NCBI GenBank assembly: GCA_026985515.1
Contig: JALSQH010000239.1
Span: forward strand, 1-6,903
From: a bacterium
Lineage (GTDB): Bacteria > JALSQH01
Direction of reading: 5' to 3'
DNA length: 6,903 nucleotides
The position numbers were made by a program, and so were the translations under genes. The notes beneath the pieces are model-generated. The model saw only the letters and a list, made by a program, of their open reading frames with translations, did no database searches and was not told the origin of the DNA. This document shows positions 1-6,903 of the stretch, one piece after another (within the stretch, counting starts at the first letter, position 1; each line of letters opens with the position of its first letter).

Positions 1-2
1 AT

Positions 3-794
3 GAGAGAATAAAAAAGGGAAAAGAACCAGCAGGGAAAATTATTGTATCTGCCCGGCAGGAGAGCAACTTTATAATTATAGACATTGAAGATGATGGAAG
101 AGGAATTGATGTTGAATCAGTTTATCAAACAGCTATTGAAAAGGGACTTATTGAAAGGGGGAAACGGCCGCCTGACAGAGAGATAATAAATCTTATTTTT
201 GCACCCGGTTTCAGTACCAGGAAAGTTGCAACAACTACTTCTGGCAGGGGTGTGGGGCTTGAGGTGGTGGCGGAAGTTATTTCATCTCTTGGAGGTTCAA
301 TAGAAGTTAACACGGCTCCAGATGTGGGAACCACTTTTACAATAAAGATTCCTTTGACACTTGCCATCATAACTGCACTGATGGTGCAGGTGCATGATGA
401 ATTGTACGCTATACCAACATCCGCTGTACTTGAATCAATAAAAATCAGGAAAAGTGATATCAGGATTGTGAGAGGGAAAACTGTTTTTCTCCTGAGAGGA
501 AGTGTTATTCCTCTGGTTTTCCTGAGTGAAATCGTTGATCTTCCTCTTTCAGCAAATGACGAAATATATGTGGTGATTGTGGGGAAAAATGATCAGAAAC
601 TGGGATTGGGGGTTGAAAGACTTGTGGGACAGCAGGAAATTGTGATTAAGTCTCTTGATGAAACAATAGATTCTCCAATCATAGCTGGAGCTACCATTCT
701 GGGTAATGGAAGGGTGGTTCTTATTCTGGATATAACTGCTATTCTTTCTGAAACTGAAGATACAAGGAGCTCAAATGTATACAGAATTCTATAA
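3..794 (+). CDS. cheA: CheA chemotaxis histidine kinase, C-terminal part (5' end outside window)
   Basis: Partial gene: the open frame is already running at base 3 and gives 263 residues before TAA at 792-794. CheA autophosphorylates under receptor control and passes phosphate to response regulators; it acts at the cytoplasmic face of receptor arrays. Visible are the end of the P4 ATP-binding domain and the whole P5 regulatory domain. The P4 part starts just after the expected N-box, with ERIKKGK (residues 1-7), then the G1 box DDGRGID (30-36), an F-box FAPGFSTR (66-73), the G2 box GRGVGLEVV (81-89) and GTTF (109-112) before the last P4 strand. Residues from about 116 to 255 form the CheW-like P5 domain that binds CheW and receptors. 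All ATP-binding boxes in view are intact, so the kinase looks active. The Hpt and dimerisation domains lie upstream of the window. Its last 20 bases overlap the next gene. Confidence 0.96.
   Translation, partial: ERIKKGKEPAGKIIVSARQESNFIIIDIEDDGRGIDVESVYQTAIEKGLIERGKRPPDREIINLIFAPGFSTRKVATTTSGRGVGLEVVAEVISSLGGSIEVNTAPDVGTTFTIKIPLTLAIITALMVQVHDELYAIPTSAVLESIKIRKSDIRIVRGKTVFLLRGSVIPLVFLSEIVDLPLSANDEIYVVIVGKNDQKLGLGVERLVGQQEIVIKSLDETIDSPIIAGATILGNGRVVLILDITAILSETEDTRSSNVYRIL
764..769 (+). promoter_or_regulatory. Ribosome binding site for the AAA+ ATPase gene, inside the cheA end
   Basis: AAGGAG lies 5 bases before the ATG at 775 and within the last codons of cheA. It supports 775 as the true start even though this overlaps cheA by 20 bases. 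Confidence 0.7.
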
Positions 795-1581
795 ATTGAA
801 GATGCCCGCATTCAGAAAAACTCCTGATCCTGAATTTTTCTTCTGGACCGAACAGTATGAGGAGGCATATACTAGATTGCAATACGCGGTTGAGGAAAAG
901 GAGCTTGCTCTTCTGACTGGCGAAATTGGCACAGGTAAAACTCTTCTTGTAAGAACTTTAATGGACAGGTTAAATGAGGATGAATATGACATTGCCCTTA
1001 TTCTTAATCCTCAACTCTCCCCTACCCAGTTTGTGAAAGCGGTGGCAAGGGAATTTAAAGTCGATTCTCCAGCATATTTTAAATCTGATCTCTATATTCA
1101 GATTCAGGAGTTTTTATTTGAAAAATATGAGGAAGATGTGAATCCCATACTGATAATAGATGAAGCACAGCTTATACCTTCAAAGAAAGTTTTTGACGAA
1201 ATAAGAGTGTTGTCCAATTTCCAGATGGATGATGAAAATCTTATAGGGATAATAATGGTTGGTCAGCCTGAAATTGTGAGGAGACTAAAACACAGGGCGT
1301 ACAAACCTTTTACGCAGCGTATAGGAGTTGAATACCATCTTTCACCCCTCTCTGAAAAAGAGGTGAAAAGCTATATAAAATTTCGGCTTGAGAAAGCAGG
1401 AGCAAAATGGGAAATTTTCACCGATAAGGCTATAGAAAAAATTTACGAATTATCGGGTGGTATACCCCGTGTGATTAATCACATTGCCACACAGGCTCTT
1501 CTGGAGGGTGCAGCAAGGGAGAAAAAAGTCATTGATGAAACTATCATAGAAGAGGTTTCGAAAAGTATGAGGTTTCTCTGA
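775..1581 (+). CDS. ExeA/GspA-type AAA+ ATPase in a chemosensory operon
   Basis: A 268-residue P-loop ATPase of the ExeA/GspA/MshM branch of AAA+ proteins. The N-terminus has the family signature: an aromatic start (MYTEFYKL), a DPEFFFW segment at 18-24, then Walker A GEIGTGKT (49-56). Walker B is ILIIDEAQ (125-132), with the DEAQ form usual in this family. Sensor 1 is around MVGQPEI (161-167), a probable arginine finger is R182 in QRI, and the sensor 2 region is SGGIPRVIN (227-235). All ATPase elements are intact. Classical ExeA carries a transmembrane helix and a peptidoglycan-binding domain after the ATPase; this protein ends right after the AAA+ lid and has no visible membrane segment, so it should be cytoplasmic. 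The start is backed by AAGGAG 5 bases upstream. It overlaps cheA by 20 bases and the cheW-like gene by one base (TGATG), implying coupled translation. Its job here is unknown; ATP-driven assembly or positioning of the array is an inference. TniB/IstB-type transposition ATPases are a less likely reading. Confidence 0.9.
   Translation: MYTEFYKLKMPAFRKTPDPEFFFWTEQYEEAYTRLQYAVEEKELALLTGEIGTGKTLLVRTLMDRLNEDEYDIALILNPQLSPTQFVKAVAREFKVDSPAYFKSDLYIQIQEFLFEKYEEDVNPILIIDEAQLIPSKKVFDEIRVLSNFQMDDENLIGIIMVGQPEIVRRLKHRAYKPFTQRIGVEYHLSPLSEKEVKSYIKFRLEKAGAKWEIFTDKAIEKIYELSGGIPRVINHIATQALLEGAAREKKVIDETIIEEVSKSMRFL
1569..1572 (+). promoter_or_regulatory. Ribosome binding site for the CheW-like gene
   Basis: GAGG sits 8 bases before the ATG at 1581, inside the last codons of the ATPase gene. 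With the TGATG stop/start overlap it supports this start, and therefore inclusion of the long charged N-terminal tail in the protein. Confidence 0.55.
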
Positions 1582-2300
1582 TGGGCAGATTTTCAGAGTT
1601 AAGGAGAAAGGCTAAAAAGAAAAAAACAGAGATTGAAGAAAAAGAAGAAAAAAAAGAAAAGGGCGAACAGGAAACTTCTAAAAAAGAGGTTAAATCACCC
1701 CCAACAGAAATAAAAACATCCGGTAAAATTGAACTTCCCCCTTCCGGTCTCGCAGAAGATATTCTGCAGCTGGTGGAATCAGGAGAACCTGTAACTGTAC
1801 CTGAAGAACCTCCCGAGATACTGGAAGAACCAATTCATTTTGAAGAAGCTCTCATTCAGATGGTGGTCTTTTCCATAGGAGAGGAGGTTTATGGAATTGA
1901 TATCTACAATGTCAGGGAAATCATCAATCCCGTTGAAATTATTCGGGTACCAAGGAGCAGTAAGAGCTTGATAGGCGTTATAAATTTAAGAGGGAATGTA
2001 ATTCCCGTCTTTGATTTTCGAATCATGTTTAACATCCCTTCAGATGAAAAGACAACTTACGAAAAATTTATTGTGGTTGAAGTTACCGAACACCTTGTTG
2101 CATTCATGGTTGACAGAATATTTTCTGTTTCCAAAGTTCCCATTGAAGAGATTGAACCTGCTCCTCCCCAGCTGAGACTTGGCATTGATAGTGAATTTAT
2201 TTCTGGTCTTGCTAAAATAGATGGTAAAGTCGTAGCAATTATTGAGGTTGATAAGTTAGTTAAATCAATAAAAACAAAAGGGGGCAAAACCTATGAATAA
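1581..2300 (+). CDS. cheW: CheW-family coupling protein with long charged N-terminal extension
   Basis: A 239-residue protein in two parts. Residues 1 to about 88 are low in complexity and probably disordered: a Lys/Glu-rich stretch (1-38), then a Pro/Glu-rich linker (39-86) containing a small hydrophobic patch, [11 protein letters not shown] (58-68), that could be a short binding helix. Residues from about 90 to 230 are a complete CheW domain, with the signature strand-turn [14 protein letters not shown] (134-147), including NLRG, and a second half ending in [11 protein letters not shown] (217-227). CheW links MCPs to the CheA P5 domain. Ordinary CheW proteins are about 150-170 residues, so the tail is extra. 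The gene overlaps the ATPase gene by one base and the MCP gene by 8. Its position directly after the AAA+ gene suggests, but does not prove, that the tail contacts that ATPase. The domain call is firm; whether it is a canonical CheW or a specialised adaptor is open. Confidence 0.92.
   Translation: MGRFSELRRKAKKKKTEIEEKEEKKEKGEQETSKKEVKSPPTEIKTSGKIELPPSGLAEDILQLVESGEPVTVPEEPPEILEEPIHFEEALIQMVVFSIGEEVYGIDIYNVREIINPVEIIRVPRSSKSLIGVINLRGNVIPVFDFRIMFNIPSDEKTTYEKFIVVEVTEHLVAFMVDRIFSVSKVPIEEIEPAPPQLRLGIDSEFISGLAKIDGKVVAIIEVDKLVKSIKTKGGKTYE
2279..2284 (+). promoter_or_regulatory. Ribosome binding site for the MCP gene
   Basis: AGGGGG ends 8 bases before the ATG at 2293, inside the 3' end of the CheW-like gene. 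It supports the 8-base overlap start, which also places the first transmembrane helix correctly near the N-terminus. Confidence 0.65.
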
Positions 2301-4278
2301 GCTAAAATTGAACTCAATAAAATTTAAGGTTGTCCTTTATGGTACTTTATCACTGATAGTAGTAGGGATAATTTTAGGTTACACCTCTGCCAGGAGGGCG
2401 AGGAACATTTTGAAAGAAGAATTGATAGAAAGAGGTGCCTCACTTGCGAGAAACATCGCTTACAGTTCAAGATATGGAATTGTTCTTGAAGATCCAGTCA
2501 TTCTTGGAAATGTGATAAAGGGGGTTTCGTCTGAGAGAGATCTTGCATATGTTTTGATCCTGAATAAAGATAAGAAACCCCTGGCCAAGTTTTTTAAAGA
2601 CCCTACCCTTGAAAAACCTGTGCTGGATTCTCTGAAGAACATAAAAAAGGTCTCTGGACTTGTTCACAGGACAATTACGATAAATGGGAAAGATTATCTT
2701 GATTTTCAAATGCCTGTTTATGGCGAAAGCAGTGAGCAGGTAGACGAGGTTCTCGGTGATCTTCTTGCAAACAAACAGCAACCCCAGGGGGAGAAACAAT
2801 CAAAAAAATGGGGAATTTTGAAACTTGGGTTTTCCCTTGCCACTCTTGAAAGGAAAACGTCCAATATAACTCTGAGCTCGTTTTTGATCAGTTTATTAAT
2901 CACTTTTATTCTCATAGGCATTCTTTACTATGTTATAAGAAGAACTCTGAAACCAATTGATAATATTGTGGGTATTGCTCAGAAAATGTCAGAAGGTGAT
3001 CTTACTCAGCATATAGAGATAGAGTCTGATGATGAAATAGGTACGATAGGAAGAGTATTCAATGTCATTGCAGAAAATCTCAATGAAATGCTGATGGAGG
3101 TGAAAAGCGCAAGTGAAAAGGTAACCAATGAATCAGAGAGAATCCTTATAAGCGCCCAGGAAGTTTTGAAGGGATCTCAGATTCAGGCTGAGTCGGCAGA
3201 GGAAACTTCATCTTCCATGGAGGAGATAGCAGCTCAGATAATGACTGTTGCGGCAAATACTGAAAGATTATCAGCAAATGTCTCAAATACTTCTTCCGCA
3301 ATCGAAGAAATGGGAGCAAGCATAGAGCAGGTTTCAAAAAACGCTCTGGAATTATCGAGCTCAGTTGACCAGGTTTCATCCTCTGTTGAGGAAATGATTG
3401 CATCTATTGTTGAAGTCGCAGCAAATGTGGAACAGGCAGATAAACTGGGTCAGGAAACTGCGAGGGAAGCAGAAAACAGCGGTGATGCAATCCTGAAAAC
3501 TCTTGAAGGTATGAAAAAGGTTTCCGAGGCAATGGATGATACAGCCAGGATGATTCAGGCCCTCGGTGAAAGATCTTCAGAGATTGGAAAAATTCTGGAG
3601 GTTATTGAGGAGATTGCAGATCAGACCAACCTTCTTGCTCTGAATGCAGCAATTGAGGCTGCAAGAGCTGGTGAAGCAGGAAGAGGTTTTGCTGTGGTGG
3701 CTGATGAAATAAGAAAACTTGCTGAAAGGTCGGTTCAGGCAACTAAGGAGATTGGAGAAGTCATAAGAGAAGTTCAAAAGGAAACAAATCTTGCAGTTAA
3801 TGCAGCAGAAGCTGGACGGCAGGAAACACATGAAAGTATCAAAATGTCTGACACAGCCATAGAAGCTATTAAAAGAATTCAGGAGATGGTCAGAAAGACT
3901 TCAGAAATAATGAGAGAAATAGCAATTGCCACATCAAACCAGAAGAAAGCCACTGAATATGTCAGCAAAGCCATTGAGAGAATGAATGAATTGACAAGAC
4001 AGGTTAAACAGGCCACCGAAGAACAGGCCAAGAGCAGTTCTCAGATCATAAAGGCTGTGGAGGAGATGAAGAGACAGACAGAGGAGGTTGCCATAGCTAC
4101 CCAGGAGGAAAAAAGAGGAGCTGAGATGGTACTCAATGCCATTGAAAACATCAGCAGTATTGCACAGGAGAATCTGAAGGCAATGGAAGGAATGCTGAAC
4201 ATTGCAAAGGATCTTTCTCAGCAGGCTGAAAATCTTATGGGATTGATACAGAAATTTAAGCTGGAAGAAAATGAGTGA
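2293..4278 (+). CDS. Transmembrane methyl-accepting chemotaxis protein (chemoreceptor)
   Basis: A complete 661-residue MCP. Domains in order: short basic N-terminus; transmembrane helix 1 (about 12-30); periplasmic sensor region (about 31-192), which resembles Cache/CHASE8-like domains (weak call) and has a Gln/Lys-rich insert near 160-172; transmembrane helix 2 (about 194-215); HAMP (about 216-268, with LKPI and SDDEIG landmarks); then a very long coiled-coil hairpin. The conserved signalling tip runs about 436-480, with [29 protein letters not shown] and RKLAERS. Each arm is about 193 residues, longer than in E. coli Tsr-type receptors, owing to three 28-residue repeats per arm (listed separately). 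Methylation-site-like SSxxEExx(A/S) patterns occur at E310/E311, E338/E339 and E366/E367. The protein ends in KLEENE, so it lacks the NWETF-type pentapeptide that tethers CheR in enteric receptors. It is followed by an 8-base overlap with the HEAT gene. Ligand unknown. Confidence 0.96.
   Translation: MNKLKLNSIKFKVVLYGTLSLIVVGIILGYTSARRARNILKEELIERGASLARNIAYSSRYGIVLEDPVILGNVIKGVSSERDLAYVLILNKDKKPLAKFFKDPTLEKPVLDSLKNIKKVSGLVHRTITINGKDYLDFQMPVYGESSEQVDEVLGDLLANKQQPQGEKQSKKWGILKLGFSLATLERKTSNITLSSFLISLLITFILIGILYYVIRRTLKPIDNIVGIAQKMSEGDLTQHIEIESDDEIGTIGRVFNVIAENLNEMLMEVKSASEKVTNESERILISAQEVLKGSQIQAESAEETSSSMEEIAAQIMTVAANTERLSANVSNTSSAIEEMGASIEQVSKNALELSSSVDQVSSSVEEMIASIVEVAANVEQADKLGQETAREAENSGDAILKTLEGMKKVSEAMDDTARMIQALGERSSEIGKILEVIEEIADQTNLLALNAAIEAARAGEAGRGFAVVADEIRKLAERSVQATKEIGEVIREVQKETNLAVNAAEAGRQETHESIKMSDTAIEAIKRIQEMVRKTSEIMREIAIATSNQKKATEYVSKAIERMNELTRQVKQATEEQAKSSSQIIKAVEEMKRQTEEVAIATQEEKRGAEMVLNAIENISSIAQENLKAMEGMLNIAKDLSQQAENLMGLIQKFKLEENE
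3178..3429 (+). repeat. Three 28-residue tandem protein repeats in the N-terminal arm of the MCP
   Basis: MCP residues 296-323, 324-351 and 352-379 align without gaps. The core in each unit is a small Ser/Ala pair, two residues, EE, then a hydrophobic residue: [11 protein letters not shown] (306-316), [11 protein letters not shown] (334-344) and [11 protein letters not shown] (362-372). Spacing is exactly 28 residues, or four heptads, so coiled-coil phase is kept. The units have diverged at the DNA level, so the duplication is old. Confidence 0.8.
3919..4170 (+). repeat. Three 28-residue tandem protein repeats in the C-terminal arm of the MCP
   Basis: MCP residues 543-570, 571-598 and 599-626 align without gaps: [22 protein letters not shown] and [11 protein letters not shown] open the units, and [16 protein letters not shown] and VLNAIENI follow at the same offset. 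Taking the hairpin tip as about residue 461, this block lies opposite the N-arm repeat block, so the two arms appear to have been lengthened in step. Confidence 0.75.
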
Positions 4279-6529
4279 TCTGGTAACAGAGTTTAAGAAG
4301 CTGAATCTAAATGGGAAACTTGAGAAGATAAAAAATCTTGAGCTCGAGGAACTTGAGTCAAACCTGGAGGAAATACTGGACATTCTTCCCCAGGAACACT
4401 GGCTTGTTAGAAGCAAACTCATAGACAAGTTATCACATTTGCCTGAGACAAAAATTATCCCCCTTCTCATATCCTACCTCAAGCCGGGAAGTGAACTTTC
4501 AAATATAAGAAACGCAGCAATGGAGGTACTTGTAAAATTTGGTAAAAAAGCGGTCCCTTATCTTGTTGAACTGCTCAATAATCCAAATCCAGATATCAGG
4601 CTTTATGGAGTGGTTACACTCGGAGAAATTGCGGATCCCTCATCTGTGGACCATCTGAAAAAACTGGCTTATGACACAGATGAAAATGTGGCACAGGCTG
4701 CCATAGAAGCACTGGGCAAAGTTAATTCTCCCGATGTGGTGCCTTTTCTCATCTCTCTGCTCAACGAGGATTTCTGGCTTCAGTACCCAGCAGTTATGGT
4801 TCTTGGAAAACTAAAAGATCCGACAGCAATCGAACCTTTAAAGAGGTTATTGAGTGACGAGATGCTGAAGTTTGCAGTGATAGAAGCTCTTGGAAATATT
4901 GGTGGAAGTGAGGCAATACAGGTTCTTGTAGAAACTCTGGAAAAAGAAAAGGATGTTGTATCAATTCAGGAGCTTCTCAAGGCATTGATTAAAATCATCG
5001 AGAATGATGGTCTCTCAGAAGTGGAGCTTGAGAATTTTCTACCTGAAGAAAAAATTGTATCACTCGGAGCAAGAAAAGAGCTACATGAAGCTGTGGACGC
5101 CCTTTTGAATAGCAGTGACCCTGATGAGAAAAATGCTGGAATAAAGCTATGCGGATTTTTCAGATTAACTTCGTGTATTGAGAAACTTCTTCTTTTTCTC
5201 GAAAATGATTTTTTCCAGGAATCCTCCTATCAGGCTTTAAAAAAGTATCCACATTCCATTATTGAAGATATTAAAGGAATAATGGGTCACCCAAACAAGT
5301 TTGTGAGAAGATATGTGGTGAAATTGATGACTGAAAAGGGGTCACCCATTGAAGATGTTGTCGTTTTCATGACCGATCCCGAAAGCATTGTGAGATCTGA
5401 ACTGGCAAATCAGCTTCTCCTTTATGGAAAAGAGGCGGTACCATATCTGTTTGAAATGTTGCATGACCCTGATGAATCTGTCAGAAATACAGCTTTTGTT
5501 CAGTTACTCTCATTTGAAACTGAGGATATTAAATCTTACCTGATTAAAATTGTCAGGGACAGAATGTTTTACCAGGATACTCTCCCCTATTTTATCAATC
5601 TTTCTTCTGAATTTCATATCCACGAACTCCTTGAAGATTTTAAAGAAATTTTTAATTCCTCTGAAAGCAGAAGTTTGAAAATTGATTTGCTGAAAGCCAT
5701 AATTGAAATCGACAGAGAAAAGGGGTTAAAGTATCTTTCTGATCTCACCAGGAATCTAACAAAAGATGAATTGATAAAACTATTTTCCTCTCTTTCTGGG
5801 AAGGTAAGCGATGAATATCTCCCTCTGCTGAGTTCTCTTTTAGAATCTGATGATGAAGAAATAAAGTTCAATACATATCTCGTGATTGCATCGATAAAGA
5901 GTAAAAAAGCTCTTTCAATTTTAATAGATGCTCTGTCAGAAGAGAACCTTCAGTTGAAGGTGTTTATAGCTTCTCTCATTTCAGATTTTAACGAAAAAAT
6001 TGCAGAAGTTCACAGGGAAAGGCTATTTTCAATAATAAATTCTCTTTTGAAGACGGACAACTATGATCTCCAGAGAGAAATAATTAAAATCCTTGAAAAA
6101 TTTTACAGTGAAAAAAGCACCCTCGAAATAGTAAAGAAATTTTTAAGATCTCCTCACTGGAGTGTGAGGCTGCAGAGTTTAATTTTTTTGAAGAAGCTGG
6201 ATGAAGAGGATCTGATTTCTCATGATATTATTGAGGCACTTTCTGAACTCGTTAGAAAAGAAAGTGATCCCCTTGTCTTTGAGATGTTGATGGAAATTCT
6301 TAAGGAAAAAAATATAAGAGGTTCACTGGATGTTGTCATCTCTATATTTCCCGAACTTCCAGATCCCCTTAAAGAGACAGCTTCAAAGTACCTTGCCGAT
6401 CTGAGGGCAGACAACCCCGATTATGTTATGAAAATTGCAAGGAGTCTACCCTTTGCTTACCGTAAAATAATTGAAGAGAAATTTGGAGAAGAAACAAATA
6501 TGGATGGTGCGGAAAAATGGATGGATTAA
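4271..6529 (+). CDS. HEAT-repeat alpha-solenoid protein between MCP and cheR
   Basis: A 752-residue soluble protein with no signal peptide, membrane helix or catalytic motif that I can see. After a charged helical leader (1-40), HEAT-type helix pairs with a period near 31 residues are clear from about 44 to 225. Examples are [22 protein letters not shown] (79-102), [18 protein letters not shown] (106-123), [13 protein letters not shown] (139-151), and [22 protein letters not shown] (202-223). The middle (about 230-360) is more degenerate. Good units return at 369-415 ([25 protein letters not shown]) and 513-680 (including [15 protein letters not shown], 629-643). Such solenoids serve as protein-binding scaffolds; some were annotated as PBS-lyase HEAT-like, but a bilin lyase role has no support here. 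The start overlaps the MCP stop by 8 bases, with only a weak GGAAG 3 bases upstream, which suggests translational coupling. The 3' end overlaps the likely cheR start. A role in organising receptor, kinase or CheR is inferred from context only. Confidence 0.88.
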   Translation: MSDLVTEFKKLNLNGKLEKIKNLELEELESNLEEILDILPQEHWLVRSKLIDKLSHLPETKIIPLLISYLKPGSELSNIRNAAMEVLVKFGKKAVPYLVELLNNPNPDIRLYGVVTLGEIADPSSVDHLKKLAYDTDENVAQAAIEALGKVNSPDVVPFLISLLNEDFWLQYPAVMVLGKLKDPTAIEPLKRLLSDEMLKFAVIEALGNIGGSEAIQVLVETLEKEKDVVSIQELLKALIKIIENDGLSEVELENFLPEEKIVSLGARKELHEAVDALLNSSDPDEKNAGIKLCGFFRLTSCIEKLLLFLENDFFQESSYQALKKYPHSIIEDIKGIMGHPNKFVRRYVVKLMTEKGSPIEDVVVFMTDPESIVRSELANQLLLYGKEAVPYLFEMLHDPDESVRNTAFVQLLSFETEDIKSYLIKIVRDRMFYQDTLPYFINLSSEFHIHELLEDFKEIFNSSESRSLKIDLLKAIIEIDREKGLKYLSDLTRNLTKDELIKLFSSLSGKVSDEYLPLLSSLLESDDEEIKFNTYLVIASIKSKKALSILIDALSEENLQLKVFIASLISDFNEKIAEVHRERLFSIINSLLKTDNYDLQREIIKILEKFYSEKSTLEIVKKFLRSPHWSVRLQSLIFLKKLDEEDLISHDIIEALSELVRKESDPLVFEMLMEILKEKNIRGSLDVVISIFPELPDPLKETASKYLADLRADNPDYVMKIARSLPFAYRKIIEEKFGEETNMDGAEKWMD

Positions 6530-6903
6530 AACCCCTGCAAATTGAAATGAATGATATTGAATTCAGGCTGATAAGGGACCTCATCCATGAAAAGTCTGGA
6601 ATCTTTTTGAACGATTCTAAAAAGGATGTGCTGCAATCGAGGTTATTATCAAGGCTTGTAGCTTTAAATCTCAAGAGTTTTGAAGAGTATTACCTTTATT
6701 TAAAATTCAGTCCTGGGAGGGAGCGGGAATTTAAAAAGATGATAAGCCTGATTACCAATAACGAAACATATTTTTTCAGGGAAAAATATCAACTTGAAGA
6801 TCTGGTTGAAATTATTTTGCCGGAGCTTGCAGCAGAAAAAGAGGGGAAACCCATTAAAATTCTCAGTGCAGGTTGCAGTTCAGGTGAAGAGCCATATTCC
6901 ATC
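6517..6903 (+). CDS. cheR: CheR MCP-glutamate methyltransferase, N-terminal part (3' end outside window)
   Basis: Partial gene, 129 residues in view, open to the window edge. CheR transfers methyl groups from S-adenosylmethionine to receptor glutamates for adaptation. Residues about 5-75 form the helical CheR N-terminal domain (EFRLIRDLIHEKSGIFL, 15-31; then QSRLLSRL, 40-47). The family motif TNNETYFFRE is at 80-89, and the SAM-binding motif I, ILSAGCSSGEEPYSI, at 115-129 is cut by the edge. The key residues seen are intact. The ATG at 6517 is preferred because it adds LKPLQIE ahead of the domain, as CheR proteins usually have about 10-15 residues there, and overlaps the HEAT gene by 13 bases like the other junctions. 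An in-frame ATG at 6547 is the alternative; neither has a strong ribosome binding site. The function suits the MCP two genes upstream. Confidence 0.94.
   Translation, partial: MDGLKPLQIEMNDIEFRLIRDLIHEKSGIFLNDSKKDVLQSRLLSRLVALNLKSFEEYYLYLKFSPGREREFKKMISLITNNETYFFREKYQLEDLVEIILPELAAEKEGKPIKILSAGCSSGEEPYSI

Noticed and set aside
252-794. A separate CheW-like gene starting at the GTG at 252
   Set aside because: The same frame is open back to base 3 and encodes CheA ATP-binding motifs (DDGRGID, FAPGFSTR) continuous with this part, so it is the end of cheA.
775-1581. Transposition ATPase (TniB/IstB-like), implying a mobile element
   Set aside because: No transposase, inverted repeats or target duplications are nearby. 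The start and sensor motifs fit ExeA better, and the gene is knitted into the che operon by overlaps.
2467-2799. 110-residue open frame on the minus strand
   Set aside because: It is antisense to the MCP sensor domain, with no motif and no ribosome binding site that I could support.
3934-4470. 178-residue open frame on the minus strand
   Set aside because: It lies opposite the MCP and HEAT genes, has a Ser/Phe/Leu-rich composition typical of the reverse complement of coiled-coil coding sequence, and shows no recognisable motif.
4271-6529. Phycobilisome (bilin) lyase, as HEAT-like repeat proteins are sometimes named
   Set aside because: Nothing in the window relates to phycobiliproteins. The similarity is to the repeat fold only, and the context is chemosensory.
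6547-6903. cheR start at the second ATG (6547)
   Set aside because: It would leave only about four residues before the conserved EFRLIRDLI helix and a 17-base gap unlike the other overlapping junctions. Kept as an alternative only.
1-6903. Internal promoters, terminators or small RNA genes
   Set aside because: All bases from 3 on are coding and the genes overlap. No convincing hairpin-plus-T-run was seen, and T-rich stretches such as the one near 6180-6190 fall inside the HEAT gene without a clear stem.

Overview
The window is a slice of a chemosensory (Che-type) operon read entirely on the + strand. It holds six genes: the 3' end of a CheA histidine kinase, an ExeA/GspA-type AAA+ ATPase, a CheW-family coupling protein with a long charged N-terminal tail, a full-length transmembrane methyl-accepting chemotaxis protein (MCP), a 752-residue HEAT-repeat protein, and the 5' part of a CheR methyltransferase. 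Both ends of the window cut genes, so the operon continues in both directions. No CheY, CheB or flagellar/pilus gene is visible.

Layout: cheA end (3-794), AAA+ ATPase (775-1581), CheW-like (1581-2300), MCP (2293-4278), HEAT protein (4271-6529), cheR start (about 6517 to the edge). Every junction is a start/stop overlap of 1 to 20 bases, so there is no intergenic DNA and no room for a promoter or terminator between genes. I saw no tRNA, rRNA, CRISPR, insertion sequence or long nucleotide repeat. There is no gene-free stretch of 300 bases.

How the genes may work together: MCP, CheW and CheA form the standard signalling array, and CheR methylates MCP glutamates for adaptation. Two non-canonical proteins are embedded in the same transcription unit: a soluble AAA+ ATPase that lacks the membrane and peptidoglycan-binding parts of classical ExeA, and a large alpha-solenoid likely to act as a scaffold. 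The MCP is also unusual. Both arms of its cytoplasmic coiled-coil hairpin are lengthened by matching 28-residue tandem repeats, three copies per arm in mirror positions, and each N-arm copy carries a methylation-site-like EE pair. I infer an alternative or localised chemosensory pathway, possibly controlling surface motility, pili or another cell function. The output cannot be read from this window.

Organism: AT-leaning coding sequence, mostly AGA/AGG arginine codons, frequent ATA isoleucine codons and Lys/Glu/Ile-rich proteins suggest a low-to-moderate GC bacterium, possibly an anaerobe or moderate thermophile. The lineage cannot be fixed from the sequence alone.
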